Positions 1 through 11,379 of a DNA stretch of 64,000 nucleotides are shown here, piece by piece (the first letter of the stretch is position 1; every line of letters starts with the position of its first letter). Both the position numbers and the translations under genes were made by a program. Source of the DNA: Protopterus annectens (Eukaryota; Chordata; Ceratodontiformes; Protopteridae); the NCBI RefSeq assembly GCF_019279795.1, contig NC_056730.1:609336041-609400040 (forward strand), in the 5' to 3' direction. The notes below the pieces were generated by a model. It made no database searches and was not told the DNA's origin. It was given only the letters and a program-made list of their open reading frames with translations.

Positions 1-859
1 TATTATGTACCATGTATCAGAACAGCGCAGTGTATTGATTAAAAGTAATATAATGTGCAAGCAGGAATTGAACGTCTGCAGGTATGGCTGCAACAAGTTC
101 ATCAGTATGCAAGTGTAACTGGAAATATAATTGATAGAATTAAACAGTGCTGTAATACAGATGTCCCATCATTAATTAAATATACTGTAACCTGCAGTAT
201 AGTCCCAAGAGTACAGCTTCAGAATCTGAGGTAGTCACATGTGAGATATATCCCCTGTTGAAATGCTGAATCATGACAGAAGTGAGGCTGTTGGAAAGTG
301 TTTGAATCACCACAGGTCTAATATGTGAACAAAGCCTAGAAGTACCAACCTGAACTGTGAAGTTGCAGAATGTATGAGAGTGACAGAAATGCTCATGTAT
401 GAATAAATAAAGTAGTAATAACCCCTGAATATATAAGCCTCAGTGTGTTTTACAGAACTAAATGCATGTGGGAAGTACAAATTAACATCCCAAACTGATT
501 TCAGTGTGTCTGAATCTGAATGTCTAGCTCAAAATCTGTATATGGTGATAACAGTAAACAATTTGCAGATAGAATGAATGATTATCTGACAGACTAAACA
601 GCCATAGTTGTCCCCTGTCCTGTCATCAAAGTGTAGCAGGATGATGTATCTGATCAAATTCAAAATAAGTAGGATAGTGATGTATGTGTAACAGGTGTAG
701 CATGACAGTCAAATAAAGATTATTTTGAAACATCAGCCTCAACGTAATTGTGTATCTATGATAAATGTGAATCAATGTTTAACATATGAATGTGTCATCA
801 CTTTCTATCCCCACCCAACCCTGTAATTCCATATAACAACATCCACTAAATAATGGTAT
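1..859. other. Region without recognisable gene
   Basis: AT-rich sequence with stops in all frames. The following 300 bp match the intron end of the Harbinger Myb-companion gene near 51.9-52.2 kb, so this stretch is probably the older, unaligned part of the same intron. That placement is inference. Confidence 0.4.
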
Positions 860-1431
860 GTGAACATTTCATTAATCATGGACATTTGTCCGTTTCAAAC
901 ATATATGCATGTCTGTTCGTGCATGTGCCCTGTTCATACCTGCAAATCTGACGGCCTGTTGCCATTAATCAACCCTGCATGTCGTTTGACTGTGTTTTGC
1001 TGTTCAAATAATGCATGTGATATTGATATGTCCTTGTTCAATGGTGTTCATATCTGGGTGTTTGTTTGATGGGAATACCAATGCATGCTGTTACAACTAA
1101 TCTGAATGGAATAAAATGCCACTAACCCAAACTAACATAACTACTCACAAACCTAGAACGCTTGGGAAGGCAGGTCCCAGCGGACCCACCTCTCCCACCT
1201 CAGCTGGTGACTGCACCTGGCACTAGTGCCCAGGCTGGACCCCCCTCTGGTGACCCTGTGCCACCTTTGGGTGGAAGCGCTGCAGGGGATGGGGCCCGTC
1301 CCCCCTCTGCAAGTGTGGTCGGAGGGTTCGTCCACTCACCCTCCAGCGGTGTCCGGTCTGTGGTGCGTAGGGAGATCCAAGACACTGTTCTTGGACCCCT
1401 CGCCAGCTCGAGGCTCGTGTGGCACAGCTAA
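860..1431 (+). pseudogene. Harbinger Myb-companion gene, last exon (fragment)
   Basis: From about 1153 an open frame to the stop at 1429-1431 encodes a Pro/Gly-rich segment (VPADPPLPPQLVTAPGTS, then VPPLGGSAAGDGARPP) that ends in a charged stretch (VVRREIQDTVLGP). The same order occurs at 52203-52480, downstream of a clear Myb/SANT-like exon. I therefore read this as the last exon of a second copy of the DNA-binding companion protein of a PIF/Harbinger transposon. An AG acceptor lies at about 1150-1152. The C-terminus differs from the 52-kb copy, where the run ends ADPLRQLKARVA. The first exon lies outside the window or is lost. The segment 860-1150 is also similar to 51910-52200, supporting shared ancestry of intron and exon. 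Function is inferred only from the neighbour in the other copy. Confidence 0.5.
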
Positions 1432-2085
1432 CGGCCCGGCCGTTGCCCGCCCACAGCCCCCAGCACAGCCCGTCCTGGGCTGTGAAGGAACAGTGGCAAC
1501 TGCCTATGGGATATCAGTTCCACTGTTGCCATCTGTGGGCTCGTGCATCTCGGATATCCCAACCTCCGTCCCCGTCAATTGTGTAACCCCCCCACGTGTG
1601 TCATACACCGTCCCTGTATGCGTCTTGTCTGTCTTGTCTGTTAACCTACCCAACCTACCTCCCCAGCTTTACCGACTTCCTTCACCTGTCATACCACTCT
1701 CACCTGTAAAAAAAAAAAAGGGCACTCTGTCCCACAAAAAAATTACGCCCCATACATAGCTGTCCGTGTTAATTACAATTGGCTGTACAACAAATATTAA
1801 TGTTGTCCTGACACCTCTCTCAGAGGTGGAAGGTTTCAAATGTCTCACCAAAATACATAGAAATATACAGCTGTTGCTGCAAAAGACATGGGCATCTATG
1901 GGCCTTACCTACACCCTTCCTGCAAATCCCACGCTTCTTTCCCTACTGTCTTACCCTCTTTGTGACCCCTTTTCACCACTTTCCTGTCACCCCTTTTTCT
2001 TTTCTTTCAAAGAAAATAGTGCGGGTGTGCGCTTGTGTTAGCGGAGCTCACCGCCAGTCTTTGTCGCGTGAGCTCAGCATAAGCA
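1432..2085 (+). mobile_element. Harbinger 3'-terminal region, copy 1
   Basis: Non-coding sequence similar to 52480-53160. Shared landmarks are a C-rich tract, an A run followed by GGGCA (about 1709-1722, matching 52770-52785), and TTTTCTTTTCTTTCAAAGAAA (split here, about 1995-2016) just before a TTAGCGGA-type end. This looks like the 3' untranslated and terminal part of the element. I could not fix the terminal inverted repeat. Confidence 0.5.
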
Positions 2086-2164
2086 GCGCAGACCTGGTTT
2101 AAAGTGCTTAAAAGTGCCTTTATGGCACTTTCAGTTCGAAAGTTTGCTAAGAAAAATAAATTCC

Positions 2165-2240
2165 CACTGTCAGTCTTGAACCCAGGACCTTGGTAACATT
2201 AGTCCGTATGACCTACCACTATGCCATGCCTGCTTTACAA
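2165..2240 (-). repeat. tRNA-like SINE head, 520-bp unit 1
   Basis: Read on the minus strand, TAGTGGTAGGTCA resembles a tRNA D-arm/A box, and GGGTTCAAGACTG, about 35 nt later, resembles a B box. The same pair recurs in units 2 and 3 and at 16.86 kb. The cloverleaf is not intact, so this is a tRNA-derived repeat head and not a functional tRNA. Confidence 0.55.
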
Positions 2241-2681
2241 GAGCACACTGCTAAAATAAATATAACATGTAATAGTAGGAATCAGTATAAAGGTAATATA
2301 GGAGATGTACTATCCAAAGCATGTTTGGTAGAGTTTTAATGGCCAAATTACTGGATTCCCATACTAGTTCAGTGTGAGCAGAAACAGCACTGCTACCTGT
2401 TAGCTTGTACATAATAATGTAAGGTAATGTACATATGTGAAGGTATGTATATCTACACATACATATATATAAATATATATTAATACATATGAAATATAAT
2501 CGTAGGTCTCAGTAGCCATACACACTCACTACAGGAAAAAGTTAACATAATTGCTGCAACCTGAATCTGCAACACAGCCTGACCCCTGTGTGACCTACTT
2601 ACCCTTCTAACTGCTTACAGGTGGCCTCAACACTTTGATTGACAGGTCCTGTACTCAGTTTGAAAGTTTGCAAAGTAAAAC

Positions 2682-2757
2682 ATTCCCACTGTCAGTCTTG
2701 AAACCAGGACCTAGGTAACATTAGTCTGTTTGACCTACCACTAAGCCATGCCTGCTT
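2682..2757 (-). repeat. tRNA-like SINE head, 520-bp unit 2
   Basis: Nearly the same as the unit-1 head, with a TAGTGGTAGGTCA A-box-like and a GGTTTCAAGACTG B-box-like element on the minus strand. The extra T in the B box weakens it as an active polymerase III promoter. Confidence 0.5.
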
Positions 2758-3639
2758 TGGAAGAGCACACTGCTAAAATAAATATAACATGTAATAGTAG
2801 GAATCAGTATAAAGGCAATATAGGAGATGTACTATCAAAGCATGTTTGGTAGAGTTTTAATGGCCAAATTACTGGATTCCCATACTAGTTCAGTGTGAGC
2901 AGAAACAGCCCTGCTACCTGTTAGCTTGTACATAATAATGTAAGGTAATGTACATATGTGAAGGTATGTATATCAACACATACATATATATAAATATATA
3001 TTAATACATATGAAATATAATCGTGGGTCTCAGTAGCCATACACACTCACTACAGGAAACAGTGAAGATATATGCAGCAACCAGAATCAGCAACACAGCC
3101 TGGCTCCTGTGAGACCTACTAAGCCCTTTAACTGCTTAAAGGTGCCTCTAGCACTGTGATTGATAGGCCCTATACTCAACTCAAAAGCAGAATATGAGCA
3201 TACTAGTAGGCCCTACCACAAGACCATTGTAACACTAGTCTGTATGACCTACCACTAAGCCATGACTCTCATACAGGAATATAGTGCTAAATAAGTGGAA
3301 CATGTAATAGTAGGAATGAAGATAAAGGCAATATAGTATGTCTACTACCCAAAGCATGTCAGGCAGACTTTTATAGTCCCAATTACTGGATTCCCATACT
3401 AGAGTAGTGTTAATGGAAACAGCCCTGCTAATTGTTAGCTTGTACCCAATAATGTCAGCTAATGTACATATATGAAAGTATGTATATGTACACAGATATA
3501 TATATATATATATTCATATAGCAATACATATGACATATAGTTGTAGGTGTCAGTATGCATACACACTCACTACAGGGAACAGGCAAGATAAATGCAGCAA
3601 CCTGAATCTACAACACAGCATGAAGCATGGGAGATGTAC

Positions 3640-3969
3640 TAACCTTCACACTCACAGAACACTGTCAACAGCATACCAGCATGGTCCACGCCCTACAATC
3701 TGAAAGGGCAACGCCTATCTCACATACCCTTTTATAGCAGTGTCCTGAAATCACAGTGAGACATGCAATTAGTACACACCCAGCTGCTTGCAATTAGCAA
3801 ATGCTGCCTTACAATTGGTGCAGAGGCCATCACATGGATCTATGCAGATACCTACAAAAGTATTCAGTACCCACACTCCACTCATGCAATACAGTCATTG
3901 CACTAACCGAATGAGAAAGAGAGAGAGACAGACAGAGAGAAAACAAAATATACTGACAGCCAGCAGCAA

Positions 3970-4000
<31 letters not shown>

Positions 4001-4720
4001 AAATACAAGCAGCATGACTGACTCACCAAAAGCTGCCACAAACACAGGTAATGCAAAGTAGCAGGTTAATCCTGTGTATACTGTGACACCTCAAATGTAT
4101 CACAGTTCACTATCAATAGGTATGTCCATGAGATAGGTTGTGTGTAGATAGTCATGAAATATAAACATATGTAATATTGTTGTACATGTGGGCCATAACT
4201 AACACTTCCATAGCTTAGAACACAAGGCCAGTTGTGCATATGATGCAGTAGTTCCCAGGGTCAGTAGAGGTTCCTCCTCATTGGTGTGGGACCACTGTGT
4301 ATGTATGGCACTGTTCAGGTACATATCCTGTAGTATGGCCATGGATTAATATCAGTCTGTCATGTGGTGCTATGTCCTCCAGGGGTGAATGTAGCACACA
4401 TCCAGGGATACCATTCCGTAACAGTGATGATATGTGCTCTGCAATGATGAGGTGGCTCTCACCTGGACATGTGAGAGGATAGGGAGGTTACAGTCATCTG
4501 GGATAACTAATAACACGTGTGTAGGACAATGGGGGGGGGGTACCTGCACCTAAACTGTCTGCAAAATTGTTGGCAATATCTGTGCATTTGGTGAATGTGA
4601 AGCATCTTAACACTGCAGACAACAGATGCCTTCCCGTCATGTGAATCTACCCTGTACTGCTGCCCCTCACAAACACACATACACACACATGTCAATTGGT
4701 GTTACCAGTGGCGGCTTGGG
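3640..4720 (+). promoter_or_regulatory. Promoter-like module with first non-coding exon, copy 1
   Basis: The module is shared with 17066-18000 and, more distantly, 57283-57640. All three carry an ATTGG (reverse CCAAT) motif followed about 35 bp later by a TATA-like box (CTACAAAAG near 3852 here; TATAAAAG at 57450). Next comes a purine-rich tract and then a CAG|GTAATG donor-like junction at 4047/4048. In the 57-kb copy an acceptor and a Myb/SANT frame follow, so this module is plausibly the promoter and 5' untranslated exon of the Harbinger companion gene. There is no coding frame within it. Transcription start and splicing are inferred. Confidence 0.4.
3970..4003 (+). repeat. (CAG)n microsatellite
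   Basis: About eight CAG units with one CAA interruption sit in the putative non-coding first exon. The paralogous module at 17.4 kb lacks the CAG run and instead has a long (GA)n tract at 17339-17371, so the simple repeats expanded independently. Confidence 0.9.
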
Positions 4721-5459
4721 CATATCAACCCACACCCTGTGCATATGATGACACTGTGCCACCTCCTGCATACTACAACATCGGTGCAGGTAAAGGTAAA
4801 CACGTTGCTGATGCACAGGGTGACTACATAGATGTGTATAAGTAGTAACATGTTGGTAACTGTTGTGTGTTGCAGTATAAATGTGTATATCCCATCAGTC
4901 CTGCTGCAGTAACTGTATGAATGTCCTCAATTGTTATCTGCACCCATACTACTTAACAAAGTGTACCTGCTGCACACCATCACATGCTAACATTGACTAT
5001 GGCAATGTGCATCTTGTGCTGTTATGTAGATTCAGCTACATGTATCTGTTCTGTCACACATGCATTTATACACACCCTGCTACCCACACACATGCACACG
5101 CTCACCTGCCATTCCCATTATTTATCACCCTACATGAGTAGCTGTTGATACATGACAGGTACACATTTCAGAAGTGCACTATGTTGTTTACTACTGGCAT
5201 CCCCTTCTCTACCTGTACTCACAGGGTGCAGGCAACCTCATCAGTTGGAAGATGTAATGTGCATCAGGTACTGTAGTACCCTGATTGCCACAGCAAACAT
5301 GCTTCCCACCGGGAAATGCACGCACAGACACATCCCACATCCACACACTTGCCACATTCAGGCTTCAGAACACTATCTAGGTATATTCGGGTACATGTGC
5401 ATGTTCAAGTAGCATGTAACACTATACTGAGTACTGGCACTTAGTTGTCTGTAGTCATG
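4721..5459. other. Non-coding segment, partly shared with 18.0-18.17 kb
   Basis: No gene found. From about 5300 to 5459 the sequence matches 18005-18170 (for example AACACTATCTAGGTATATTC). The part at 4721-5290 is absent from the second copy, where a deletion joins the flanks. Confidence 0.5.
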
Positions 5460-6090
5460 TTGTCTGTATAGAATAAAATAAATGTTTTATTATCCTACTC
5501 CGTTTTGTGGACATTACTTGAACAAGTGTTACCTTACATGTGTTATCAGTACCAACACCTTCTGTTTTGTAGTTTTGTTTGTATAGGGTGCTATCAACAT
5601 CACTGCTTGTTAAGGGTAATGACCACCCTGCAGTGCATAGCCCCATGTGGCAAAAGCCACATCCCACCGCATCATTGTGCACACACACTAACCCCACCAA
5701 CAGTAAAACACATACTTTCCATTTGCAAGGTTCAAACCCACACCTAACTGTGCAATGACAGTAGAAACAGACACATTAGCAGAGTGTGCTATTTGCAGTA
5801 GTTGGAGCAACCTTTACTAATGCTGTACTTAGAGGGTGCTGACATCATCTGTGTGTAGGAGGAGGGATGTGCACCCTGTAGTGTGTTCTCCCAGTTGGCA
5901 AAAGGCAGTTAACCCTCCCAGCATAGTGCACACACATAAACCACACTCATACATTCCCTTTGCAGGATTCAAACCCCCACCTAGCTACGTTATGACACTG
6001 AAGAAAGACACATTAGCAGAGCGCTATGCAAATTACTGGAGGACTTTACTACAGGTGACATAGTTATACAGTCCTGACATCATCACTATT
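5460..6090. repeat. Two ~240-bp tRNA-like repeat units
   Basis: Starts of the unit landmark GGGTGCT(G/A)(A/T)CA are at 5588 and 5834. Each unit carries TTCAAACCC(C/A)CACCTA, which on the minus strand gives a B-box-like GGTTTGAA, followed by an A-box-like ATAGC segment. The family is the same as the tandem array at 9.7-10.9 kb and 18.2-18.9 kb. Confidence 0.7.
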
Positions 6091-6244
6091 TCAAAGGGGA
6101 TCTGCATCCTGCGATACTGTCACGGTTGCTAATAGGGACATTTTCCACACACACACATCGATGTGTTGGAGGTTTGCATATGTGGGGATCCAGAACACCA
6201 GTGTGATTAGTATATGGTTTGATTGCAACAATGAGGCATATACT

Positions 6245-8835
6245 CCCAGTGGTGATTAGTTTTTACTCATGTTTGTAAAGATCAGCTCTAGTATATCTGC
6301 CCCTCTTGTGGGAAGGTTGGTTACCTGTTCCATAGCCAAAGAATGTCTGATCAATGGGAATCTTAGAGCTTGGGTATTGTGGCCTGTGTAATGTACACAG
6401 TCTGTTCGGTAGCTGGCATCACCCAGTATGATGGTGTCTGCAGAGTAATCTAAACTCTCCTGTGTCAGCATGAAGGCTGTGTGGGAGACCTGAGTTTGAG
6501 AGGGTGCTGTAAGAGCTCCTCTGTGTCTCTTTCCATGTGGTCAGGGAGTACGTCCCAACAGGTAGCTGACTGTGACCCTCCCCTTGCTCTGTCTGGAGGG
6601 CGGCACGTCTGTCAACAGCTCATGTCAAGCAACTGCACACCCCTCATAAATGATGTGGAAACCTTCAAAGGCCCTAGGCCTGTTGAAAATATGGACCAGA
6701 CTGCAGATACCTGTATAGAGGCATTCTGTGGACACATTCAGGAATGCATGGATCATGAAGCCACATATGAGCATGACCCAATTCTCCAAGACAGATGTCC
6801 TGGGCGCTGGACACCAGCCATAAACACACTATACAATAGAAGGATGGCGCCACTACATGATACAACAACCTCCCAAAATGTGAAGGCACCACTGAGGAGT
6901 ATTTGAAGACAACTACAGGCACCCATATGATTGTCTAAGGCCATCTTTGAGAGAGGATTCCACAAGCCACTGAGGATAATCACAAGGCTGCCTGTAGTTA
7001 TGTTAGTAACCTGGGTGGTACTACCCAGATATGCTCAGAGGTAATACAATATGTCACACAAAATATAAAACACACAGACATTGCCATCATCCTAGTGGAC
7101 AGGTTCAATGCTGCCTTCTCACCCACCACACCAAAGGGAACATATGTCTCGCATCACAGTGCTTCCCCCCCCTGACATCACAGATGCTCAGGTAAGAGAT
7201 GCCCTTCCCAAAGCAGTAAACACTGCATCAATGGGACCAGACAGTGTCCCAGGCTGTGTCCTACATGAACCACAAGAAGAGCTACACCCAGACATAACAC
7301 CACTGTTCAATCCCAGCCTTAATACATGATATGTGGCCAGAGAGTGGCATACAGCAACAGTGGTCCCTCAACATGCAGGTGGTGCCGTCACGGATCCTGG
7401 ACACTACTTGCCCCATATGTCTGACTAGCTTTGTCTGCAAAGCTATGGCAAGAATCATCAAGAACCTCACATATCTAGATATTGTGGACCTACAGACATG
7501 TCACCATACACAGTTTGGCTTTGTCAATGGCAAATCCTGCCTATCAAACCTGTTTGCTTTGTTTGAAACAGTTACCAAGGCCACTGTCAAGGGGTAGGAG
7601 GTCCACACAGCCTACCTGGACCTTGCATAAGCCTTGGCTACAATACCCCACTTGTGCATTCTAGGGAAGCTCACCAGTGTACATATTAACCCCTATGTCA
7701 CTATGGGTATTGCACAGTGGCTCAAGGGCAGAACACACATGGTAGAATTGCTGGAGCCATGTCAGCCTCCAACCTGGTATAAGTGGTGTCCCACAAGGCA
7801 AAGCCCTAGGGGCTGTCATGTTCATTATATATTTGTCATAGGTACAGGCCAACATGGAAGTACTGTGGCCCAGCAAGTCACAGGTGACTGCAGACTCAAC
7901 ACCATAATCAACTCAACAGCTAACACACGCATCCTCCAAAATGGACTCTTGCAAACACATGACTTGTGCCACAGCCATGGCCTCAACGTGAATGACAGAA
8001 AGAGTCTAGTCATCCCCTTTGTCAAACACTAAATGACCACAATGTACCACATATGTGTTAAGCCAGTAAGTGCAGACCAAGGAATTATGGACCTTGGGGT
8101 ACACAGGTTGATAGCATTCTACCATTTGACAACAACATGGACAAAGTGGTTAGGTAAGCATGTGATATGGGCCACATCATCATGGGATCCACATGTAGGC
8201 CAGGGGAGGACATTGTCCCTCATCATGCCCATAATTGACTATGATGAACCTGTCGGCATGCACCTTACCAGACACCTGCAGCAACTGGGGCTACCACATA
8301 TCTACCTCGACAAGGGGATCAAAGTGCTCAAACAGATGCCACATACTGACTGGTTAAAGTAGCAGCAGCTGTACTCAGTGACATACTGCCTCTTCATAGG
8401 CAATCTGTGCCTGACATAGAAGGCCAGGTCATACCCTCATGTAATGGCCATGCTGCATCCCAGAATATCCAGATCCCACCAGGATACACACTGGAAATAC
8501 TTGAACTTCAGGAGTGATATACATAGGACATGGTGGAGGGGCACATTCACAACTCAGAGGCACCCTTCATTCCTGATTATTATCCCAATAGAGGTTAGGT
8601 GGACTGACTCAGTGACTATCTTCAAGAGCGATAGTAATGACTGGATGTGACATTGTAGGGTTACGCTGGGTATCACTTTTGTGTCACTGTGAGAAAGAGG
8701 CACAGTATACTAACCTTGGAAAAGGGCATAGCAAGACACATTCACAATGCATGTTGAAAGGCACGCACATTCTGGCTAGGTGGATACATGCCCTGGGCAG
8801 ATATCCCTGTGCGAACCTATGGACCTATGTCTCTT
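6245..8835 (+). mobile_element. CR1-type LINE, decayed, with inverted 5' segment
   Basis: A non-LTR retrotransposon copy in two orientations. On the minus strand, about 6605 down to 6262, lies apurinic-like endonuclease sequence (ADTIILGDASY, then NLPTRGADILELIFTNM). From about 6606 the + strand resumes later in the protein (VETFKGPRPVENMDQTAD) and continues through the reverse transcriptase (ASMGPDSVPGCVLHEP near 7230; QFGFVNGKSCLSNLFALF near 7511) to the C-terminal region near 8640. The frame is broken repeatedly. The 3' end near 8780-8835 keeps the CTAGG...GCCCTGGGCAGATA motif and about one and a half GAACCTAT-like octamers. The inverted 5' piece is typical of twin priming during LINE insertion. 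Confidence 0.85.
6262..6605 (-). pseudogene. Inverted CR1 endonuclease fragment
   Basis: The minus-strand frame 6471-6256 holds ILGDASYRTDCVHYT, matching the ILGDFNYPNIDWEHYS endonuclease core of the copy at 54.6 kb, then AMEQVTNLPTRGADILELI. Read further upstream on the minus strand, sequence up to about 6605 matches the earlier endonuclease part (the segment beginning CAGTCAGCTACCTGTTGGGA). It belongs to the CR1 copy that resumes on the + strand at about 6606. GDFN has become GDAS, so the active site is lost. Confidence 0.8.
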
Positions 8836-9735
8836 TTTCACCATTGGCCCTATGTGCTGTCAATCACCAATGTAATCTCAATACTCCGGTAGCATGTGCA
8901 AAGGTCAGTTGTCAGTCACCTCTATGGCACAGTTGTGGAATATGTGTGTCATGTAGTAATGTCACAGCTGCCACATGTACACAGTCAACCCTATCCCCTA
9001 CCCATTGATGTACACCACATGTATGAGATGGAAACACATGGCCAAACTGTAACAGCAACATACAAGTCAGTCTGATGCATGGACACATATGACTCAGTCA
9101 TTGTCCATGCCACCACAGCTGATGTGGGATGTCGCTCACTGGGATCGTGATAGGGAGCATGGAAGGGATCACTGAGCAAGTGACACAGGCTGGTAGACCC
9201 CTGACCTTGGTTGGCATCAGACCCTCACCAGGGATTCCGACAAATTACTGAATGCTAATGAATAAGTGTATCTACAACACCATAGCTGAATGGTTCTTAG
9301 CATGCAGTCACTGCATTGCTATGGAATACTGTCTTACCACTCCCACAAAGGTGAGAACATGCAGCTCCTGTACATTAACAACATGTAGACTTTATGCCCC
9401 AGACCAGGTGTGCATCCCTCACTACTAGGCTGATAGCATCTACATCTCACACTGTATATACACATCCCATATGCAGCATCTGCACAGAAGACCACGGTCA
9501 TAATGTTACCCTGTGCATATACCATGTATTCACATGTGGCAGGCATCACACATGGTAAATATTGAAAGTCTCAGGTACATATGTGTATTTGGCACACACA
9601 TACATCATGTGTTCATTGCCATAACCGGTGTAATCAATGTCATGCATTATTGTGAGGGACAACCCACACATGGGCATTCTGTGTGTGCACAACACACATG
9701 GCATGTCTGTAATCAAAAGCCATACATAATTGTGA
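8836..9735. other. Region without recognisable gene
   Basis: Sequence between a CR1 3' end and the 230-bp array. Only short frames are present, and I recognise no conserved motif. Confidence 0.4.
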
Positions 9736-10930
9736 TATCGTTTAGAAATGGGTATGTGCATCCTGTAGTGTGTTTTCCCAGTTACCAAAAGGGATGTTTT
9801 TTTCATACATACCCCCCTTCACACACACTTGCCACCTGCTGGATTCAAACCCCTACCTAACTATGTTATGACACTAGAGACGGATGCATTAGCACAGTGC
9901 GCTATTCGCATTACTGGGGAATGTCCTCTCCCCTGATATACTTGTAGGGTGCTGACATCATCAGAGTTTAGAAAGTTGAATGATCATCCTGTGGTGTGTT
10001 TTCCCAGTTGCCAAAAGGGATGTTTTTTTCATACACACTTACCCCCCTTCATACACACTTGCCACCTGCTGGATTCAAACCCCTACCTAACTATGTTATG
10101 ACACTAGAAACGGACGCATTAGCACAGCGCGCTATTCGCATTATTGGGGAATGTCCTTTCCCCTGATATACTTGTAGGGTGCTGACATCATCAGAGTTTA
10201 GAAAGTGGAATGATCATCCTGTGGTGTGTTTTCCCAGTTGCCAAAAGGGATGTTTCTTTCATACCCACACACTTACCCCCTTCACACACACTTGTCATCT
10301 GCCGGATTCAAACCCCTACCTAACTATGTTAAGACCCTAGAGACGGACGCATTAGCACAGCGCGCTATTCGCATTACTGTGGAAAGTCCTTTCCCCTGAT
10401 ATACTTATAGGGTGCTGACATCATCAGAGTTTAGAAAGTGGAATGATCATCCTGTGGTGTGTTTTCCCAGTTGCCAAAGGGATGTTTTTTTCATACACAC
10501 TTACCCCCCTTCACACACACTTGCCACCTGCTGGATTCAAACCCCTACCTAACTATGTTATGACACTAGAGAGGGACGCATTAGCACGGCGCGTTATTCG
10601 GATTACTGAGAGAAGCCTTTCCTCCAATATACTTATAGGGTGCTGACATCATCAGAGTCTAGAAAGGGGAATGATCATCCTGTGGTGTGTTTTCCCAGTT
10701 GCCAAAAGGGATGTTTCTTTCACACACACACTTACCCCCCTTCACACACACTTGCCACCTGCTGGATTCAAACCCCTACCTAACTATGTTATGACACTAG
10801 AGACATACGCATTAGTACGGCGCGCTATTCGGATTACTGAGAGAATCCTTGTCTCCAATATACTTATAGGGTGCTTACATGATCAGTGTCTAGAAAGGGG
10901 GACGGCCATCCTCTGGTGTGTTTTCACATT
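9735..10930. repeat. Tandem array of five ~230-bp tRNA-like units
   Basis: The phrase GGGTGCTGACATCATCAG recurs at 9947, 10177, 10410 and 10638, and as GGGTGCTTACATGATCAG at 10869, so the periods are 228-233 bp. Every full unit contains GTGTGTTTTCCCAGTTGCC, a CACACACTTACCCCC tract and GGATTCAAACCCCTACC; the last is a B-box-like GGGTTTGAATCC on the minus strand. Related single or double units are at 5.5-6.1, 18.2-18.9 and 19.9-20.05 kb. The regular spacing and high similarity point to unequal exchange or tandem duplication after the family was seeded. Confidence 0.9.
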
Positions 10931-11379
10931 TGCTAGGGGTAACATTTGGACCAAGTGTGTGAGCATGCCCAGTTCAGCCTTCCTGTGGCATGTTGTGTGA
11001 AAGATGTCTCATTTATCTAAGTGTGTGAGCATGCCCAGTGTGGGCTTTACATATGTTGAACTCTGCAGCCCATCACATTTGTGGATGAGTGTGACCTTCA
11101 ACAAATACCTCCGGTTTATGGTTGTGTGTTCTGTGCCATGTTGTGTAGTTACTGTGCGAATGCTTTTTGTGTGAACAAAACTGGGAGTATACTGTGCCTG
11201 CAGGTTTTGCATGGGATACTTTGCACACAATTGTCAACATCCGTTCATACTGACCTAACACTGTAGCACTGTCTAGTGTAGTGTTTCAGTACTTTCACTG
11301 TGGTGGTCAGTATCCTGGGCTTCAGTCCTATCACTGATTTACATTTCCATAGTGTGCACAACAGGCTGGTTAAGGTCCA
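10931..11379. other. Non-coding segment shared with 20.05-20.50 kb
   Basis: Closely similar to 20050-20500; both contain TGTGTGAGCATGCCCAGT twice-over spacing and CAGCCCATCACA. No coding frame was recognised. It forms part of the large paralogous block. Confidence 0.6.

Larger units (their letters stand above)
2085..3640. repeat. Three tandem ~520-bp repeat units
   Basis: The landmark CATGTAATAGTAGGAAT recurs at about 2266, 2788 and 3301, giving unit spacings near 520 bp. Each unit carries a tRNA-like head on the minus strand, a TACATATATATAAATATATA-type tract and the phrase CATACACACTCACTACAGG. The third unit is the most diverged. A fourth, truncated unit lies at 16766-17065. No coding capacity was seen. 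Confidence 0.8.

Noticed and set aside
1226..1759. 177-codon + frame
   Set aside because: It overlaps the Pro-rich exon in another frame and runs into the A-rich 3' region; the similarity to 52.2 kb supports the frame at 1162 instead.
3970..4003. Polyglutamine-coding exon
   Set aside because: The (CAG)n run lies in a putative non-coding leader with no long frame, and the paralogue at 17.4 kb lacks it.
9735..10930. CRISPR array
   Set aside because: The whole ~230-bp unit is repeated without unique spacers, and the context is eukaryotic transposons.
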